A stretch of DNA of 64,000 bases, taken from NCBI RefSeq assembly GCF_029774175.1, contig NZ_CP103834.1, positions 1,721,001-1,785,000 on the forward strand. The letters are read 5' to 3'. Shown one piece after another: positions 1 to 9,172 of the stretch (the first letter of the stretch is position 1; the number at the start of each line of letters is the position of its first letter). The stretch is from Actinobacillus genomosp. 1. Its GTDB lineage: Bacteria; Pseudomonadota; Gammaproteobacteria; Enterobacterales; Pasteurellaceae. Under the pieces are notes generated by a model. That model was not told where the DNA came from and ran no database searches. It saw only the letters and a list, made by a program, of their open reading frames with translations. A program made the translations under genes and the position numbers.

Positions 1-516
1 CGAAGAAGTCGGCTCATCCATAATCACAATTTTGGCGTTGTACGAGAAGGCTTTGGCAATTTCAATCATCTGCATTTGTGATACGGATAATTTCGCCACT
101 TTATCGCGCGGATCGACATCAATATCCAATTCATCAAAAATTGCTTTGGTATCACGGTACATTTTATCGTGATCGACAAACGGTCCTTTTAGCGGATAAC
201 GTCCAAGCCAAAGGTTATCCATGACGCTTACTTGTTTTACTAGGTTCAATTCTTGGTGAACCATCGAAATCCCGTTTTCAAGCGCCTCTTTTGAGGTTTT
301 AAAATTAACCGGTTTGCCTAAAAATAAAATTTCGCCTTCATCCTTGGCATAAATTCCGAATAAACATTTGAGCAAGGTGGACTTACCCGCTCCATTTTCA
401 CCCATTAAAGCGTGTACGCTATGAGATTTTACGGTTAAGTTAGCTTTATCCAACGCTTTTACGCCCGGAAAAGACTTACTAACATTTGTCATTGTGAGCA
501 GTACTTCACTTGTCAT
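1..516 (-). CDS. mglA: Galactose/methyl-galactoside ABC transporter ATP-binding protein, partial
   Basis: The visible part is the N-terminal 172 codons of the ATPase that powers uptake of galactose and methyl-galactosides through the MglBAC system at the inner membrane. It begins MTSEVLLTMTNVSKSFPGVK, has a Walker A motif GENGAGKST near residue 40, a Q-loop segment (MVHQELNLV), a signature-like region LSVSQMQMIEIAKAF and a Walker B motif IVIMDEPTSS at the cut end. The second ATPase half, typical of the roughly 500-residue sugar ATPases of this family, lies beyond base 1, as presumably does mglC. It follows mglB in the same direction, with a hairpin in the gap. Identification as MglA rather than RbsA or XylG rests on the adjacent galactose-binding protein gene. 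Confidence 0.93.
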   Translation of the reverse strand, partial: MTSEVLLTMTNVSKSFPGVKALDKANLTVKSHSVHALMGENGAGKSTLLKCLFGIYAKDEGEILFLGKPVNFKTSKEALENGISMVHQELNLVKQVSVMDNLWLGRYPLKGPFVDHDKMYRDTKAIFDELDIDVDPRDKVAKLSVSQMQMIEIAKAFSYNAKIVIMDEPTSS

Positions 517-536
517 ATCTCACTCCATAATACCGA

Positions 537-567
537 CAAAAAAGGCACGAGTAGCCTACTCGTGCCT
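537..567 (-). terminator. Intercistronic hairpin with U-run between mglB and mglA (attenuator-like)
   Basis: A perfect 12-base inverted repeat (AGGCACGAGTAG and its complement, one base between the arms; the real loop must open a few more) lies between mglB and mglA. On the minus strand it is followed by a run of six T residues, so it has the form of an intrinsic terminator. Partial termination here would give more MglB mRNA than MglA mRNA, as is usual for periplasmic binding proteins. Read-through must occur because no promoter for mglA is evident. Confidence 0.75.
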
Positions 568-578
568 AATCGAGTTAC

Positions 579-1571
579 TTATTTTAAAAATTTATCTAAA
601 TTATCTTTATCTACGCCAACATAAGGAATACGTACGACACGGTTCTCAATTTTCCAATTTGTACCTTCATTAGCCGCTTTTCCTTCCGCAAGATTTGCAG
701 CTAATTGCACCACAGCCTGACCTTGACCGGCAGCATCGTTAAGTACCGTACCGGCTAATTCACCTTTTTTGATTAATTGCAACGCTTCAGGTAATGCGTC
801 TACACCAAAGATTGGTAATTTACGTCCGTGTGCTTTAGTAGCTTCTAATGCGCCTAACGCCATACCGTCGTTATTTGAGATAATCATTTCGATATCTTTA
901 GCTTTACCGCTTGATAACCAAGCGTCCACTTTATCTTTCGCTTGTGCCGCATCCCACAATGCCGCATCCATAAAGATTTGTTCGCTTTGGATACCTTTAG
1001 CCGCTAAGCCTTCCACTACATATTTAGTACGTGCTTCCGCATCAGGGTGACCCGGTTCGCCTTTTAATAACGCATATTGCACTTTACCGTCTTTATTTAA
1101 GTCTAATGCCGGATTCGCTTTCCATTGTTTTGCAATTAAGTCGCCTTGGATTAAGCCTGATTCTTTCGGATCAGTACCTACATAATAAGCTTTATCATAG
1201 CTTGCAATCGCTTTTTCACCCGGGTCTTTATTGAAGAATACGATTGGTAAATCTTCGCCTTTCGCTTTATCAATAATAGTTTTTGATGCTGAAGGATCCA
1301 CTAAGTTAATTGCAAGAGCTTTCACACCTTTAGAAAGTAATACGTCCACTTGGTCGTTTTGAATAGACTGCGTATTTTGTGAGTCATTCATTAATAACTT
1401 CACATCTTTTAATTGATTTGCTTCTTTGTCGATTTCTTTACGCATTAACGCCATAAAGTTATCGTCGTATTTATAGATTGTCACACCGATACGTGTTTCG
1501 GCTTGTGCGGTGCTAATACCTGCGCCTAATGCAATTGATAATGCCAATGTGCTTAATACTGTTTTTTTCAT
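579..1571 (-). CDS. mglB: D-galactose/D-glucose-binding periplasmic protein
   Basis: This encodes the periplasmic substrate-binding subunit of the Mgl ABC transporter (330 residues). Residues 1-24 are a clear signal peptide ending STAQA, followed by a type I sugar-binding fold starting TRIGVTIYKYDDNFM. The segments LMNDSQNTQSIQNDQVDVLL, the NNDGMALGALEA region and FGVDALPEALQLIKKG are those of galactose-binding proteins. A longer frame starting at 1628 exists, but the ATG at 1571 is preceded by GAGGAT at a good distance and begins the signal peptide, so I chose it. The gene is the first of the mgl operon, behind a CRP site, so catabolite control is expected. Confidence 0.95.
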   Translation of the reverse strand: MKKTVLSTLALSIALGAGISTAQAETRIGVTIYKYDDNFMALMRKEIDKEANQLKDVKLLMNDSQNTQSIQNDQVDVLLSKGVKALAINLVDPSASKTIIDKAKGEDLPIVFFNKDPGEKAIASYDKAYYVGTDPKESGLIQGDLIAKQWKANPALDLNKDGKVQYALLKGEPGHPDAEARTKYVVEGLAAKGIQSEQIFMDAALWDAAQAKDKVDAWLSSGKAKDIEMIISNNDGMALGALEATKAHGRKLPIFGVDALPEALQLIKKGELAGTVLNDAAGQGQAVVQLAANLAEGKAANEGTNWKIENRVVRIPYVGVDKDNLDKFLK

Positions 1572-1632
1572 AGAGTTATCCTCGTGATCGAAATGATTTA
1601 GGGCTTCACTTGATATAAGTGATTGCATAATA

Positions 1633-1675
1633 AGGATACTAAATTTATGAAATAAATACTGTGATCATTTTCACA
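1633..1675 (-). promoter_or_regulatory. CRP-dependent mgl promoter: CRP box 1660-1675, -10 1633-1638
   Basis: TGTGATCATTTTCACA at 1660-1675 matches the CRP consensus TGTGA-N6-TCACA without mismatch. On the minus strand a -10-like TATCCT lies at 1633-1638. If transcription starts near 1626, the centre of the CRP box is at about -41.5, the spacing of a class II CRP-activated promoter. The inferred leader is about 55 bases before mglB. The box is seen directly; the start site is inference. Confidence 0.8.
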
Positions 1676-1767
1676 AATCTAACAAAATGAAGTAAATAAC
1701 TCAAAAGTCACAAAGTAATTATGGAATTTTACTTCGTATGGAGGGAAATTATATAATAGAATAAATA

Positions 1768-1804
1768 AAAAAACCGAATCCTGATAAACAGAATTCGGTT
1801 TTCT
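1768..1804 (-). terminator. Intrinsic terminator of ompA
   Basis: AAACCGAAT (1771-1779) pairs with ATTCGGTTT (1793-1801). On the minus strand the stem is followed by a T-rich tract, directly downstream of the ompA stop codon. Confidence 0.85.
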
Positions 1805-1830
1805 TTTATAAAGTTCTAAAACTCACTATA

Positions 1831-2955
1831 TTACATAGTTACGTTTTTAGCACCTTGTACTTGAACTTCAACACGACGATCCGGTGCTAAGCAAGCGATT
1901 AACGCTTTACGACCTTTAACTGCGTCACATGTTGCACCAGTTACTGGGTTTGCTTCACCATAACCTACTGCAGTTACGTTTGCAGGGTTTTGACCTTTAG
2001 AAACTAAGTAGTTAGCTACTGTTTCAGCACGACGTTGTGAAAGTTTTAAGTTTGAAGCTTCTTTACCGATACGGTCTGTATAACCGTTCACTTGGATAGC
2101 AGGAGTTGCTAAACCTAAGTTAGCGATTTCAGTGTTAGCCGCATCTAAAGCTGTTGCTGCAGCCGGTTTTAAGCTTGATTTACCGAAATCAAATAAAACG
2201 TCTGAGCTGAATGCGAAGTTTTTAGTAACCATTTCAGGTGCCGCTTCAACCGGAGCTGCGCCTTGACCGAAACGATATGATAAACCTGCAGTTACAGAGT
2301 GGATATCCGGAGCATATTGGAAGCTCACATCTTGTTTATCCGCACGAACTAAAGATTTATTGTAGTTACCCGCTTTGTTTAAATATTGGTATTCAATACG
2401 TGCCGCTAATTCAGGAAGAATTGCATACTCAACACCCGCACCTAAGATTGTAGATGCTTTTAATTTGTGAGTTTTTTCTGTTGGTGCATTAGTATTTTCT
2501 GCGCCATATACTTTATAGTCATTACGAACAACCGCAACACCTACTTTACCGTAAACGTCTAAGTTAGGTAATACTTCGTAGCTTGGTTTTAATGCTAAAT
2601 TGAAACCGTGAGCAGAATGTTTTAATTTACGGAACTCTTCTACATTACCACGAACACGACCGTAGTAATCGTAACCTAATTCAGTTGCTAAACCGAAGTT
2701 GTTTTGGTTTAAGATTTGGTAACCGCCGAATACGCCGTAAGTTACTGAGTTACGGTTGATACCGAAACCTTTACCCTGATTACCAACAGTAGAATAACGG
2801 CTATCGTTTTCATATTTGTTGTTGAATTGACGAACACCTTCGTGGAAAGTAGACCAACCCACTTTCGCACCTGCGTAGAAAGTATTTTGTTGTGGAGCTG
2901 CTTGAGCTACTGCTGCAGCTGATAATACTGCTAAAGCAACTAATGATTTTTTCAT
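1831..2955 (-). CDS. ompA: OmpA family outer-membrane protein (P5-like porin)
   Basis: This is a 374-residue outer-membrane protein that links the outer membrane to peptidoglycan and in Pasteurellaceae is a major surface antigen. Residues 1-19 (MKKSLVALAVLSAAAVAQA) form a signal peptide. Residues of about 20-230 have the alternating pattern and aromatic strand ends of an eight-stranded beta barrel (NTFYAGAKVGWSTFHEG, GFNLALKPSYEVLPN, FQYAPDIHSVTAGLSYRFG). The C-terminal third is an OmpA-like peptidoglycan-binding domain (VLFDFGKSSLKPAA, NGYTDRIGKEASNLKLSQRR) with the usual C-terminal cysteine pair. GAGGATC precedes the ATG. The gene is monocistronic with its own terminator and a long AT-rich upstream region. 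Confidence 0.95.
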   Translation of the reverse strand: MKKSLVALAVLSAAAVAQAAPQQNTFYAGAKVGWSTFHEGVRQFNNKYENDSRYSTVGNQGKGFGINRNSVTYGVFGGYQILNQNNFGLATELGYDYYGRVRGNVEEFRKLKHSAHGFNLALKPSYEVLPNLDVYGKVGVAVVRNDYKVYGAENTNAPTEKTHKLKASTILGAGVEYAILPELAARIEYQYLNKAGNYNKSLVRADKQDVSFQYAPDIHSVTAGLSYRFGQGAAPVEAAPEMVTKNFAFSSDVLFDFGKSSLKPAAATALDAANTEIANLGLATPAIQVNGYTDRIGKEASNLKLSQRRAETVANYLVSKGQNPANVTAVGYGEANPVTGATCDAVKGRKALIACLAPDRRVEVQVQGAKNVTM

Positions 2956-3368
2956 TTTGATGATCCTCTAAATTGTCATCGATTAATAAAACAAAATCAC
3001 TCCAGCACCGCTTATGGCACCAAAGTTTTGATTTAATGCTCTCGTCTCACTAGAGAAAAAAGAGAGTTAATTATCAAGGATAAAAAGCAAAACTACAATC
3101 AATTTGTAATTTCGAACTTTCCAGTCCTAATATTACATTCTTGTTCTTCTAATTCAAACGAGCAAGAATTCTTATTATTATCCGAGTTCGAATTTATAAA
3201 ATCAAGAACTATAACAATGTAAAAATGTAATAAAGTGTATAGAAAAGTCTATTTTTCAATCAAATTATAATTCAAATATTCTTTTTCCTCTTTCATTTTC
3301 AATATTGATAAATCTTGTTAATATCCGCATTACTCGAATTTACTTTCTGTCCTATAAGAATAAAAAAT
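2956..3368. other. Divergent intergenic region between ompA and ydiJ
   Basis: This 413-base AT-rich stretch holds the upstream regions of ompA (minus) and ydiJ (plus). I see no gene in it. A weak alternative start for ydiJ (TTG at 3315) lies inside. No convincing operator could be assigned by eye. Confidence 0.6.
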
Positions 3369-6300
3369 ATGCTACCACAACTCTCAAAAATCCCGGCTTT
3401 GAATCCGACGGTAACTCATTTTCTTGAGGAACTCAAGCAACAACATTTTAGCGGTGATATTGCTTCCAGTTATGCGGAGCGTCTTTCTTTAGCCACCGAT
3501 AACAGCGTCTATCAACAGTTGCCGCAAGCGATTTTATTTCCTAAATCGGTTTCCGATGTGGTGATTTTAACGAAATTAGCACAAAGTCCTCACTTCCAAC
3601 ATCTCACTTTTACCCCTCGAGGCGGTGGCACAGGTACGAACGGACAATCGCTGAATAACAATATTATTGTCGATCTCTCCCGCCATCTGAATCAAATCCT
3701 CGAATTAAATGTAGAAGAACGTTGGGTGCGGGTGCAAGCCGGAGTGGTTAAAGATCAGCTTAATCAATTCTTAAAACCACACGGCTTATTTTTCTCTCCT
3801 GAACTTTCTACCAGTAACCGCGCGACCTTAGGCGGTATGATTAACACCGACGCTTCCGGGCAGGGCTCACTGCAATACGGCAAAACTTCCGATCATGTTT
3901 TAGCTATTAAATCGGTATTGATGAACGGCGAAGTGTTGGAAACACAAGCGGTCAAATCTTGCGATTTTTTTGCAGAAATCAACTGCTTGAATTTAACCGC
4001 TACCGGCAAACAGCTACATCGTGAAATTTTTAGCCGTTGTCGTGAGTTACGCTCGACCGTACTTGCCGAGTTACCGCAACTCAACCGTTTTTTAACTGGT
4101 TACGATTTAAAAAATGTATTCAACGCAGACGAGAGCGAGTTTAATTTGACTCGTATTCTAACCGGCTCGGAAGGCTCGCTTGCTTTTATTTGCGAGGCGA
4201 AACTCAATTTACTGCCGCTGCCGAAATTCCGTACCTTAATTAACATTAAATATAATTCGTTTGATGCGGCATTGCGTTCTGCGCCGTTTATGCTGAAAGC
4301 CAATGCGCTTTCGGTTGAAACGGTCGATTCTAAAGTGCTGAATTTAGCTAAACAGGACATAATTTGGCATTCGGTGTCCGATTTATTGACCGAAGATCCG
4401 AATAACCCGATTCTCGGTATTAATATTGTGGAATATGCCGGCAGTGATCAGACACTAATAGAACAACAAGTCGCAGACCTCATTAAAGCGTTAGATAAAA
4501 AACTGGCTGATTCAACCGGCGGTATTATCGGCTATCAAATTTGCAACGATATTGCCTCCATCGAAAAAATTTATGCAATGCGTAAAAAAGCGGTCGGTCT
4601 ATTGGGAAATGCTAAAGGCTGGGCGAAGCCGATTGCGTTTGTGGAAGACACCTGTGTGCCGCCGGAGCATCTAGCCGATTACATCGCCGAGTTCCGCCAA
4701 TTATTAGATGATCACGGTTTGGAATACGGTATGTTCGGTCACGTGGATGCCGGTGTGTTACACGTTCGCCCCTCATTAGATTTAACCGACCGTGCGCAAG
4801 TACAAAAATTTAAAGCGATTTCCGATCAAGTGGTTGAACTTACCGCAAAATATGGCGGTTTAATTTGGGGTGAGCATGGCAAAGGTATGCGTTCGGTGTA
4901 TGGCGAGAAATTCTTTGGCGAAACATTATGGCGAGAATTACGTTATATCAAACAGCTGTTTGACCCGCAAAACCGCTTGAATCCGGGCAAAATTTGTACA
5001 CCGCTTAACAGTAATGCGGCGCTTTACCCGATCGACTCATCAATGCGTGCCGATTTTGATCGCCAAATTCCAATTCAAGTGCGTGAAGAATTTAAAGGGG
5101 CGATGAACTGTAACGGTAACGGGCTGTGCTTTAACTTTGATGTACATAGTACGATGTGTCCATCAATGAAAGTATCGGGTAACCGCCTTTATTCACCGAA
5201 AGGGCGTGCGACTTTGATTCGAGAATGGCTCAGATTACTTGCCGAACAAAACGTATCGCCGGACGATTTGATCTTTAAATCGCGTAAACAAGCGGTCAAA
5301 TTAACCGATTTTGTTGCAAAAATTCGCAACACGCTGAATAAACAGAAAGAATATGATTTTTCGCACGAAGTAAAAGCGGCAATGGATACTTGCCTTGCCT
5401 GTAAAGCCTGTGCCAGCCAATGTCCGATCAAAATTGATGTGCCGACGTTTAGATCGCTGTTTAATGAGCTGTACCATAGCCGTTATTTGCGTCCGGCAAA
5501 AGATTATCTGGTTTCCAATCTTGAATTTGTTGCGCCGATGATGGCGAAAGCACCGAAGTTTTTTAACTTTTTCAGTCGTTCAAAATTAGTGGAAACGCTG
5601 GCGAACAAAACGATCGGCATGACTTATTTACCGGCGCTTTCCGTACCGAACTTGCAGCAACAGTTAGTTGAGATTGGTTATCAGGGCGTGACTTTAGAGG
5701 CTTTGGAAGCACAAGTAAGCGGTCAAAAATCAGCGGAATTTTGCAAAACCGTGCTGGTGGTGCAAGACCCGTTTACTTCGTTCTATGATGCGAAAGTGGT
5801 GGCGGATTTTGTACGGTTACTACAAAAACTCGGTTTTCGTCCGGTTGTGTTACCGTTTAAACCGAGCGGTAAGGCGCAACATATCAAGGGTTTTTTAAGT
5901 AAGTTTGCTAAAACTGCACGCAATCAGGCGGAATTTCTCAATCGTGTCGCTCAACTCGGCTTACCGATGGTGGCGGTAGATCCTGCTCTGACCTTAGTTT
6001 ACCGTGACGAATATCGTGATATCTTAAAAGCAGCGCGCGGTGATTTCAAAGTGCAACTGGCTCACGAATGGCTACGAGATGTGATTCAAGCCGGTGAACT
6101 GGAACATTGCAAAAAATCAGTAAATTTTAACCGCTTGAGCTGGCATTTATTCGCACACTGTACCGAAACGACCGAATTGCCGAATGCGCAGAAAGAGTGG
6201 CAAGCGATTTTTGCCCATTTCGGTGAACAGTTGGTGAATGAAAATGTCGGTTGTTGCGGCATGGCGGGTACATTCGGACACGAAACCAAACACCTTGAAA

Positions 6301-6458
6301 TGTCGACAGCGATTTATCAGCAATCGTGGCAAATTAAATTGAAAAATAAACCGCTTGACCGTTGCTTAGCGACCGGCTATTCCTGTCGTTCGCAAGTAAA
6401 ACGTTTTGAGCATTATTCGGTTAAACACCCGATTCAGGCATTGCTTGAGGTGGTGTAG
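3369..6458 (+). CDS. ydiJ: YdiJ-type FAD/Fe-S 2-hydroxyacid dehydrogenase (probable D-2-hydroxyglutarate dehydrogenase)
   Basis: This encodes a 1029-residue cytoplasmic flavoprotein fused to iron-sulfur domains. The N-terminal part is an FAD-binding domain of the vanillyl-alcohol oxidase type (PRGGGTGTNGQSLN near residue 85), followed by the matching C-terminal oxidase domain (GMFGHVDAGVLHVRP and GEHGKGMRS). A cysteine cluster (MNCNGNGLC, then MCPS) near residue 580 and a ferredoxin-like CLACKACASQCP near 674 follow, and the C-terminus carries a CCG-type cluster motif (GCCGMAGTFGHE near 961). Proteins of this architecture (E. coli YdiJ, 1018 residues) oxidise D-2-hydroxyglutarate. I chose the ATG at 3369 over the upstream TTG because it matches family length. 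A thioesterase gene follows, as near H. influenzae ydiJ. Confidence 0.88.
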   Translation: MLPQLSKIPALNPTVTHFLEELKQQHFSGDIASSYAERLSLATDNSVYQQLPQAILFPKSVSDVVILTKLAQSPHFQHLTFTPRGGGTGTNGQSLNNNIIVDLSRHLNQILELNVEERWVRVQAGVVKDQLNQFLKPHGLFFSPELSTSNRATLGGMINTDASGQGSLQYGKTSDHVLAIKSVLMNGEVLETQAVKSCDFFAEINCLNLTATGKQLHREIFSRCRELRSTVLAELPQLNRFLTGYDLKNVFNADESEFNLTRILTGSEGSLAFICEAKLNLLPLPKFRTLINIKYNSFDAALRSAPFMLKANALSVETVDSKVLNLAKQDIIWHSVSDLLTEDPNNPILGINIVEYAGSDQTLIEQQVADLIKALDKKLADSTGGIIGYQICNDIASIEKIYAMRKKAVGLLGNAKGWAKPIAFVEDTCVPPEHLADYIAEFRQLLDDHGLEYGMFGHVDAGVLHVRPSLDLTDRAQVQKFKAISDQVVELTAKYGGLIWGEHGKGMRSVYGEKFFGETLWRELRYIKQLFDPQNRLNPGKICTPLNSNAALYPIDSSMRADFDRQIPIQVREEFKGAMNCNGNGLCFNFDVHSTMCPSMKVSGNRLYSPKGRATLIREWLRLLAEQNVSPDDLIFKSRKQAVKLTDFVAKIRNTLNKQKEYDFSHEVKAAMDTCLACKACASQCPIKIDVPTFRSLFNELYHSRYLRPAKDYLVSNLEFVAPMMAKAPKFFNFFSRSKLVETLANKTIGMTYLPALSVPNLQQQLVEIGYQGVTLEALEAQVSGQKSAEFCKTVLVVQDPFTSFYDAKVVADFVRLLQKLGFRPVVLPFKPSGKAQHIKGFLSKFAKTARNQAEFLNRVAQLGLPMVAVDPALTLVYRDEYRDILKAARGDFKVQLAHEWLRDVIQAGELEHCKKSVNFNRLSWHLFAHCTETTELPNAQKEWQAIFAHFGEQLVNENVGCCGMAGTFGHETKHLEMSTAIYQQSWQIKLKNKPLDRCLATGYSCRSQVKRFEHYSVKHPIQALLEVV

Positions 6459-6478
6459 ATTTTAAATCTTCTGTATAT

Positions 6479-6639
6479 CCCTCACCCCTTGTGGGAGAGG
6501 GATAGATTTTTCTTCGTTCAGAAGAAAAATCAGGGAGAGGGGGAATCGTGGAAGAACTAGGCGTATTTTCCCCTCTCTCTGCAAAAAATTACCTAACGTA
6601 ATTTTTTCGCTGTCTCTCTCCCACAAGGGGAGAGAGTGA
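6479..6639. repeat. Composite palindromic intergenic element
   Basis: The ends are inverted copies of CACCCCTTGTGGGAGAG (about 6484-6500 and 6615-6635). Between them lie a perfect 11-base hairpin (GATTTTTCTTC, 6503-6531), an imperfect inverted pair AGGGAGAGGGGGAA/TTTTCCCCTCTCTCT, and a perfect 10-base hairpin (AAAAAATTAC, about 6583-6607). The whole unit can fold into a branched cruciform. It resembles a REP/MITE-like element and has no coding capacity. It may act as terminator for ydiJ, as the following gene has its own ribosome binding site. Confidence 0.7.
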
Positions 6640-6705
6640 TTATATTTAACAAAACTTTTTCTTCTATAAAGAGTACTGGGAAAGATTTTTCATAAAGGAA
6701 ACATA

Positions 6706-7131
6706 ATGACCATTTGGAAGCAAACAGCAACTTGTGAACAATTAAACGCACTTAGCCAAAAATCGGCGGTAGCACACTTAGGTATCGAATTTACCGCAAT
6801 CGGTGAGGATTGGATTGAAGCGCAACTTATGGTGGACGAACGTACCCAGCAGCCGTTCGGCGTATTGCATGGCGGCGTGTCAGCCGCTTTAGCGGAAACC
6901 ACTGCCAATGCCGGTGCGTTAATGGTGTGTGAAGCGCATCAAATTGCGGTCGGAATGGAACTGAATATCAGTCATTTAAAATCAGTGCCGGCTGGCACAA
7001 AGGCGATTGCACGTGCAACACCGCTTAAATTAGGGCGTGAAGTGCAGGTGTGGAATATCGAGATTAAAGACGAACAAGGCAATCTTTGCGCCGTGGCTCG
7101 TCTTTCAACCAAAACCTTAGATAAACGTTAG
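6706..7131 (+). CDS. Hotdog-fold acyl-CoA thioesterase (MenI/YdiI-like)
   Basis: This is a 141-residue hotdog thioesterase of the PaaI/YdiI type. The diagnostic stretch VLHGGVSAALAETTANAGAL (near residues 52-71) contains the conserved HGG and the catalytic glutamate of the ETT segment. In E. coli two relatives exist, one serving menaquinone synthesis (1,4-dihydroxy-2-naphthoyl-CoA hydrolysis) and one serving enterobactin synthesis. For an organism relying on menaquinone respiration (nap and frd in this window) the menaquinone role is plausible, but the substrate cannot be read from the sequence. A strong AAGGAAAC ribosome binding site precedes the ATG. Confidence 0.85.
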   Translation: MTIWKQTATCEQLNALSQKSAVAHLGIEFTAIGEDWIEAQLMVDERTQQPFGVLHGGVSAALAETTANAGALMVCEAHQIAVGMELNISHLKSVPAGTKAIARATPLKLGREVQVWNIEIKDEQGNLCAVARLSTKTLDKR

Positions 7132-7282
7132 TTTCCCCTCAAACAAGCGGACGAATTTGATCAACTTTTTACAAAATTCTTGATAAATCCGACCGCTATT
7201 CGCAAAAGGCGGTTGGATCTAGTGCCAACCTATTATAAAATGCCTTTCTTTTTATCTGTCCTTAACCCAAGAGAAACTCAAT

Positions 7283-8911
7283 ATGAATTCAAATCGTAGT
7301 TTACTGGTAATGGGTTTGTTATTAGTGTCTTTTTTAATTTTTACGCAATGGCAGCAAGATTTTAATCCTGAAATCCAAGCGCAAAAACAAGCACAACAAC
7401 AAGCTCAAGTTGCATCACAATCAAGCGACGTGCCTGCCGCATCTAACGCAAATACCGTTATTGCGGAAAATGCAACCCAAGGTAAAACCATCACGCTTCA
7501 AAGTGATGTATTACGTTTAACCATCGACACTTTAGGCGGCGATGTAATTGCTTCGGATTTATTAGCGCATAATGCGGAATTAAATTCCCAAACGCCATTC
7601 AAATTATTACAAACCGGAGCGACGACTTATATTGCGCAAAGCGGTTTAGTCGGCAAAAACGGGATCGATACCAATGCAGGTCGTCCGCAATACCAAGTTG
7701 CACAAGATACGTTCGTTTTGGCGGAAGGTCAAAATGAAATGAGCGTACCGATGACGTTTGAAAAAGACGGTGTGCTTTATACCAAAAACTTTGTGTTAAA
7801 ACGCGGTAGCTATGATGTTGCGGTGAACTTCAATGTAAAAAACCAAACGGCGGCAACCGTCGAAGTTCAGCCTTACGGTCAAATCAAACATACCTTATTG
7901 GAAAGTTCAGGAAGTTTAACTATGCCGACTTACACCGGCGGTGCTTATTCTTCTGCTGAAACCAACTATAAAAAATATAGTTTCCAAGATATGGAGAAAG
8001 CTAACCTCGATATTAATACGAAAGCGGGTTGGGCTGCCTTATTGCAACACTATTTCGTTTCCGCTTGGATTCCGAATCAGGATGCGGAAAATACGATTTA
8101 CTCTCGTACCAACAACGGTATCGCCACTATCGGTTATCGCGGTCCGGTAACAAACGTTGCGCCGAATAGCGAAGCAACGATTACCAGCCAATTATGGACC
8201 GGTCCGAAAGACCAAAAAGAGATGGAAGCGACCGCAGCGAACTTGGATTTAACCGTAGACTACGGCTGGGCGTGGTTTATTGCAAAACCGTTATTCGCAT
8301 TATTAACTTTCATCCAAAGTATCGTGACTAACTGGGGTTTAGCGATTATCGGTGTTACCATTGTGGTTAAAACAATTCTTTATCCATTAACCAAAGCGCA
8401 ATATACCTCAATGGCAAGAATGCGTATGTTACAGCCGAAAATTCAAGAGATGCGCGAGCGTTTCGGTGATGATCGTCAGCGTATGAGCCAAGAGATGATG
8501 AAACTCTATAAAGAAGAAAAAGTGAACCCGATGGGCGGTTGTTTACCGATTCTTATCCAAATGCCGATTTTCATCGCATTATATTGGACCTTTATGGAAG
8601 CGGTAGAACTTCGTCACGCACCGTTCTTCGGCTGGATTCAAGACTTATCGGCACAAGACCCGTACTACATCCTTCCGTTATTAATGGGTGCATCGATGTT
8701 CTTGTTACAAAAAATGTCCCCTAGTCCGGTAACCGATCCGGTACAACAAAAAGTAATGACGTTTATGCCGGTTATGTTTACCGTGTTCTTCTTATGGTTC
8801 CCGTCAGGCTTAGTACTTTACTGGCTAACCTCAAACATTATTACGATTGTTCAACAATGGTTAATCTATCGTAATCTTGAGAAGAAAGGCTTACATTCTC
8901 GTAAAAAATAA
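7283..8911 (+). CDS. yidC: Membrane protein insertase YidC
   Basis: This 542-residue inner-membrane insertase helps fold and insert membrane proteins with or without SecYEG. It has the gammaproteobacterial layout: an N-terminal signal anchor (residues 6-22, LLVMGLLLVSFLIFTQW), a Q/A-rich linker, a large periplasmic domain to about residue 335, then the conserved five-helix core. The core shows TKAQYTSMARMRMLQPKIQE, the cytoplasmic hairpin RFGDDRQRMSQEMMKLYKEEKVNPMGGCLPIL, and the C-terminal WLTSNIITIVQQWLIYR. In E. coli and H. influenzae mnmE follows directly; here mnmE lies about 17 kb away and yidC ends in its own terminator. Confidence 0.97.
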   Translation: MNSNRSLLVMGLLLVSFLIFTQWQQDFNPEIQAQKQAQQQAQVASQSSDVPAASNANTVIAENATQGKTITLQSDVLRLTIDTLGGDVIASDLLAHNAELNSQTPFKLLQTGATTYIAQSGLVGKNGIDTNAGRPQYQVAQDTFVLAEGQNEMSVPMTFEKDGVLYTKNFVLKRGSYDVAVNFNVKNQTAATVEVQPYGQIKHTLLESSGSLTMPTYTGGAYSSAETNYKKYSFQDMEKANLDINTKAGWAALLQHYFVSAWIPNQDAENTIYSRTNNGIATIGYRGPVTNVAPNSEATITSQLWTGPKDQKEMEATAANLDLTVDYGWAWFIAKPLFALLTFIQSIVTNWGLAIIGVTIVVKTILYPLTKAQYTSMARMRMLQPKIQEMRERFGDDRQRMSQEMMKLYKEEKVNPMGGCLPILIQMPIFIALYWTFMEAVELRHAPFFGWIQDLSAQDPYYILPLLMGASMFLLQKMSPSPVTDPVQQKVMTFMPVMFTVFFLWFPSGLVLYWLTSNIITIVQQWLIYRNLEKKGLHSRKK

Positions 8912-8925
8912 ACGAGATAATATTT

Positions 8926-8976
8926 AAAAATCTGCACTATAAATTGGACTTATCCTTTTTATGGTGCAGATTTTTT
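8926..8976 (+). terminator. Intrinsic terminator of yidC
   Basis: AAAAATCTGCAC (8926-8937) pairs perfectly with GTGCAGATTTTT (8964-8975), ending in a T run, 14 bases after the yidC stop codon. Confidence 0.85.
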
Positions 8977-9112
8977 ATGCCTTTAAGTTGATATCGAAGA
9001 TAGAGATATAAGAGCGTTTAATCTTTTCTAAAGACAAATCACAGACTATAGCCGTTTCATAAAGAACGAATCCGGTACTGTTTCAGACAGTATCGTTATT
9101 AGCAATAAAAAA

Positions 9113-9144
9113 GGACCGAGTTTCATTTATCTTGAACTCGGTCC
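9113..9144 (-). terminator. Intrinsic terminator of the nap operon
   Basis: GGACCGAGTT (9113-9122) pairs with AACTCGGTCC (9135-9144). On the minus strand the stem is followed by CTTTTTTATT. It sits 28 bases beyond the napC stop codon. The remaining bases between this and the yidC terminator hold no visible gene. Confidence 0.85.
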
Positions 9145-9172
9145 AATTATTTATCCTTAGTTAGTCTCTAAA

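Noticed and set aside
1572..1628. Longer N-terminus for MglB
   Set aside because: The extra 19 residues precede a classic signal peptide, and the inner ATG has a good ribosome binding site.
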